From the NCBI GenBank assembly GCA_947454025.1, contig CANGIZ010000001.1:1-64000 (forward strand): 64,000 bases of DNA, given 5' to 3'. Position 1 is the stretch's first letter; every line of letters begins with the position of its first letter. Positions 61,091 to 64,000 of the stretch are shown piece after piece. Position numbers and translations under genes: made by a program. The DNA comes from Bacteroidota bacterium (GTDB taxonomy: Bacteria; Bacteroidota; Bacteroidia; Chitinophagales; Chitinophagaceae). The notes below the pieces were generated by a model. The model was not told the DNA's origin, searched no databases, and saw nothing but the letters and a program-made list of their open reading frames with translations.

Positions 61091-64000
61091 TTAGAACAAT
61101 GCTCTAAATGCTATCCATTGTGTGCCGTCCGAAATAACTTTTATCCAATTGTTTGCTGGCTCTATCCCAATATTTGCAGTCGTAGCAGATGTTGTTGAAT
61201 TATCTTGAACAATAAACTGACCGCTTGTTGTTGCAATAGCTACTGAATAAGCACTCAAGTTTTTAATTGTAAACTCTTTGCCAGCAGCATTAGATGCGGT
61301 AGGCAAAGTAAATGTCAAACCTGTACCTGCACCAGAACCAACAATAACATAATTGTCATTAAGCGTTAGCGTATAACTTACTGTTTTAGTTACTAATGTT
61401 GAAACACCAGTTTGCCAAGTTGCACCACCATTCGCATCAGATGTTAAAACTTTACCAGCTGCAGCTCCTGTTGGAATAGTAACTGTGCTACTAAATGTAG
61501 CCGCTCCATTTACAGTAACAGCAGCTAGTGTTGTAGCACCAGTTACATTAACTGTAGAAGAAAATGTCGCAGCACCTCCATGAGCTGATGTAGAAGACAA
61601 TGTTGTTGCACCTGTTACATTCACCGTAGAAGAGAATGTTGATGCACCAGCTGCTAATGTTGAAGACAAACTTAATGAAGTTCCAGTTGCAGCTCCAATT
61701 ACAGGTGTTACTAAAGTTGGAGAAGTTGCAAATACTAAAGAACCCGATCCTGTTTCATCAGTAACTGCGGCATTTAAATTAGCGCTAGTAGGAGTAGCTA
61801 AGAAGGAAGCAACACCTGTTCCTAAACCACTAATACCAGTAGTTACTGGCAATCCAGTAGCATTCGTTAAGGTTGCAGAAGCTGGTGTTCCTAAAATTGG
61901 AGTTACTAAAGTTGGGCTTGTTGATAAAACTAAGCTTCCAGTACCTGTTGATGTTGTAACACCCGTGCCACCATGTGCTACATCGATGGTTGTAGCGCTC
62001 CAAGTACCACCAGTAATTGTGCCCACTGTTGCTAAATTAGAAAGTGAAGTTAATGTCGTATTTGAAGTTGCAGTTATATTTCCTGCAGTAGTAGCAGTTG
62101 TTGCATTTGCTGCATTACCTGTTGTATTTTGGTTTAAGGTTGGAATAGCATTATAAGTAATTTCTTTAGTAGTGGTGTTATAAAATAAGAAGGAAGATGT
62201 AGATGCATTGTTTACAGGATCTACATAAAATCCAGAAGCTGCAGGATTTAAACTCGTTCCACTTGCATTTAAGGCAATGCTATTTGCAGCTTGCGAATTT
62301 CCTGCAAACGCACCAATCGCAACACTATTTGCACCTTGTCCATTTTGACCAGCTGCATATCCAATAGCAACTGCTGCATCAGCTTGAGTACCACTTTGTG
62401 CAGCATTGCTTCCAATTGCAATAGAATGTGCTCCTTGTGTTCCACCTCCGGCCACATAACCGATTTTAATATTTGATCCGTTGGGGTTAAAATAGTCTGT
62501 TCCAGCAACCGCTGCACTTACTACACCTGCTCCATTCGCTTTTAATAATCCACTCACTGTGCCTGCACCACCTAAATTGCTTCCAATTACGGAGCCACTC
62601 CAAGTACCAGATGTAATTGTTCCCACGCTTGTTAAACTTGAACTCACCACATTACTTGCAAGCGTAGTTCCCGTCAATGTATTCGCATCTGCAGCAATCG
62701 TAATATTTGAACTACCATCAAACGCAACTCCATTAATATTTTTAGTTGCAGCTAATTTAGTTGCTGTAGAAGCGTTTCCTGTAACATTACCAGTAAGTGG
62801 CCCAGTAAATCCAGTTGCATTAACAGTTCCGCTTGTTACAACACTTGTTACACTAGTATTACCTAATTGAATTGTATTGTTAGCATTTACAATTGCTCCA
62901 TTACCAATAGCAGTTGCATTACTTAAATTATTTGAAGCAACATCTGCGCCATAACCAATTGTAGTAATATAGCTTCCATCTGTATTTGATTGACTTGCAT
63001 TTTCTCCAATGGCGATATTATAACTACCATTATTATTTCGTAAAGAAGAATATCCCACTCCAACATTATGACTACCGGAGGTATTATACCTAAATGATTC
63101 TGAGCCTATCGCTAAATTCTTAACACCTGATGTATTTTGCATTCCCACATTTTGGCCAAATACCATATTATCTGATCCACTAGTATTATATATTAATGTG
63201 TTTGCATTACCAAATACAAAATTAGAACTTACGGATCCGCTACCTAATCCAATTTTGATTCCATTAACGTTTATGTCACTATTAAATGTCTTAGCCCCAG
63301 CAATAGTTTGAGCTCCTGTTGACAATAAACCTGGATTCGTTCCGTCTGCAGCAGCAAATGTTAATGTGGTTCCACTTATGGTTCCTCCATTTGCGTAAGC
63401 AGTAGACGTTGTATAAGTTAATGTGTTTACACCTGCAGTAATACCAACGGTTCCTGCAGCTGTTAATCTACCTTTGCTATCCACTGTAAATGTTGGAATA
63501 GCGGTTGATGATCCATAACTTCCAGCAGTTACTGCAGTATTTGTCAAAGTAGCACTACCTGTTACATTGGACGTTCCATCAAATGCACCACTTGTATATG
63601 TTACATCTCCTGTTGTTGAAATAGTTCTTCCAGTAGCTAAACCTGTTGCGGTTCCTGATAAAGTTCCAGTTAAGTTTGTTGAACTTAAACTTGTTAATCC
63701 GGTCACTGAAGTTACCGTTCCGCCTAACGTCATTGTAGTGGCGCCTATAGTAGTTGTACTATTTGCTAATTTATTATTTGCAATAGCCGTACCACTCCAT
63801 GTGGCACCAGTAATATTTCCAGTAACATTTAAGTCACCAGTGATATTTGAATTGCCAATAAAGTTTGTTGTACCGCCAACTTCTAATTTATATCCATTAT
63901 TAGTATATGTACCACCCGTTTGTATTGTTACATTACCATTTCCCCAAAATCTAGTTGACTCAACATTAGCATTTGGAAAGAAAGATAAAGGTTTGTTTCC
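61091..64000 (-). CDS. Giant repeat adhesin / tail-fibre-like protein, N-terminus beyond window
   Basis: At least 969 aa; the frame is open to the right edge, so the true start and signal peptide are unseen. Visible order: 'TGDLNVTGNITGATW' fibre units, YadA-head-like AIG repeats (63200-62850 and 62460-62230: LAIGSESF, IAIGENAS, VAIGYAAG, VAIGAFAG), tail-fibre spacers (STSPTLVTPILGTPASATLT, 61960-61680), three tandem FSSTVNVTGATTL units (61645-61465), and a C-terminal beta module (SYTLTLNDNYVIV to FRALF). Low codon complexity, Gly/Thr/Ser/Asn-rich. Probably a long trimeric or beta-helical surface fibre. First visible gene of the operon. Confidence 0.8.
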   Translation of the reverse strand, partial: GNKPLSFFPNANVESTRFWGNGNVTIQTGGTYTNNGYKLEVGGTTNFIGNSNITGDLNVTGNITGATWSGTAIANNKLANSTTTIGATTMTLGGTVTSVTGLTSLSSTNLTGTLSGTATGLATGRTISTTGDVTYTSGAFDGTSNVTGSATLTNTAVTAGSYGSSTAIPTFTVDSKGRLTAAGTVGITAGVNTLTYTTSTAYANGGTISGTTLTFAAADGTNPGLLSTGAQTIAGAKTFNSDINVNGIKIGLGSGSVSSNFVFGNANTLIYNTSGSDNMVFGQNVGMQNTSGVKNLAIGSESFRYNTSGSHNVGVGYSSLRNNNGSYNIAIGENASQSNTDGSYITTIGYGADVASNNLSNATAIGNGAIVNANNTIQLGNTSVTSVVTSGTVNATGFTGPLTGNVTGNASTATKLAATKNINGVAFDGSSNITIAADANTLTGTTLASNVVSSSLTSVGTITSGTWSGSVIGSNLGGAGTVSGLLKANGAGVVSAAVAGTDYFNPNGSNIKIGYVAGGGTQGAHSIAIGSNAAQSGTQADAAVAIGYAAGQNGQGANSVAIGAFAGNSQAANSIALNASGTSLNPAASGFYVDPVNNASTSSFLFYNTTTKEITYNAIPTLNQNTTGNAANATTATTAGNITATSNTTLTSLSNLATVGTITGGTWSATTIDVAHGGTGVTTSTGTGSLVLSTSPTLVTPILGTPASATLTNATGLPVTTGISGLGTGVASFLATPTSANLNAAVTDETGSGSLVFATSPTLVTPVIGAATGTSLSLSSTLAAGASTFSSTVNVTGATTLSSTSAHGGAATFSSTVNVTGATTLAAVTVNGAATFSSTVTIPTGAAAGKVLTSDANGGATWQTGVSTLVTKTVSYTLTLNDNYVIVGSGAGTGLTFTLPTASNAAGKEFTIKNLSAYSVAIATTSGQFIVQDNSTTSATTANIGIEPANNWIKVISDGTQWIAFRALF
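61465..61645 (-). repeat. Tandem FSSTV repeats in the giant adhesin
   Basis: Three consecutive units of about 23-26 codons, the first two containing FSSTVNVTGATTL almost identically at DNA level (about 61598-61645 and 61526-61572), the third ending in FSSTVTIPTG (about 61465-61505). Such repeats can expand or contract. Confidence 0.7.

Noticed and set aside
61465-61645. CRISPR-like repeats
   Set aside because: The repeats are coding, in frame and unequal in spacing, with no cas genes nearby.
48426-64000. Prophage or contractile injection system
   Set aside because: Fibre, collar and S74 domains are present, but there is no capsid, terminase, portal, sheath, tube, baseplate, integrase or lysis gene, and the proteins have signal peptides.
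48426-64000. Type IX secretion cargo
   Set aside because: I looked for a conserved C-terminal sorting domain in each protein and saw none; secretion beyond the signal peptide remains unexplained.

Overview
The window is a single AT-rich chromosomal segment from a member of the Bacteroidota, most likely Chitinophagales/Chitinophagaceae. Evidence: an atpB-E-F-H-A gene order with a secreted-type extension on subunit a; a complete gldKLMN gliding/type IX secretion core; lineage families such as DUF4271 and DUF4783; many start-proximal TAnnTTTG -7 boxes of the Bacteroidota sigma factor; and signal peptides that almost all end in A-Q or G-Q (the Bacteroidetes 'Q-rule'). No rRNA, tRNA, insertion sequence, integrase or CRISPR array was found. 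The genus is not determinable from what I can see.

Layout. 1-2741 (minus): F1Fo ATP synthase genes, with atpA cut by the window edge. 2872-8793: ABC half-transporter, the (p)ppGpp enzyme Rsh, PurA and a very acidic small protein. 8807-11496 (minus): lytic transglycosylase, GatA (TTG start) and TatA. 11579-16967 (minus): rplS with its terminator, rny, a probable 6S-like RNA, zapA, a coiled-coil protein and pheT. 17185-22573 (plus): dnaB, rsmE, an acyltransferase-like protein and dnaX, which carries a ten-A slippery run. 22615-30289: SUI1 factor, DUF4783, gpmI, haem-binding protein, engB, a second ABC half-transporter, DUF2721 and uvrC. 30298-34826 (minus): gldK-L-M-N, whose terminator lies inside the 3' end of uvrC. 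34929-41018: YyaL-like thioredoxin protein, hemD, DUF4271, hemW and gpsA. 41092-45400 (minus): RND/MacA-type adaptor, TolC and an amino-acid permease. 45510-48413 (plus): a cobalamin riboswitch controlling a BtuB-like TonB receptor, then marC.

48426-64000 (minus) is the accessory part: at least eleven tightly packed genes, all for secreted beta-rich proteins. From the window edge inward: a giant, N-terminally cut adhesin with phage-tail-fibre and YadA-head-like repeats; a tail-fibre protein with an S74 intramolecular chaperone; then large putative glycan-binding proteins (C-type lectin plus discoidin; double LamG; PA14 plus fibrinogen-like; glycine-rich plus LamG plus fibrinogen-like) alternating with ~210-residue proteins that share a 'TGIGT...GFLPPR' N-terminal module and a phage-structural-protein-like C-terminal module; finally two larger TGIGT proteins, the last with a tail-collar-like end. 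The regular alternation and 1-14 bp spacing suggest a co-expressed surface adhesion or fibre system. This is the best candidate for an undescribed system in the window. None of these proteins shows a visible type IX sorting domain.

Other points of interest are the dnaX slippery run, a shared motif upstream of dnaB and dnaX, a palindrome over the tolC -7 box, the 6S candidate, and compact divergent promoters that imply nearly leaderless mRNAs.
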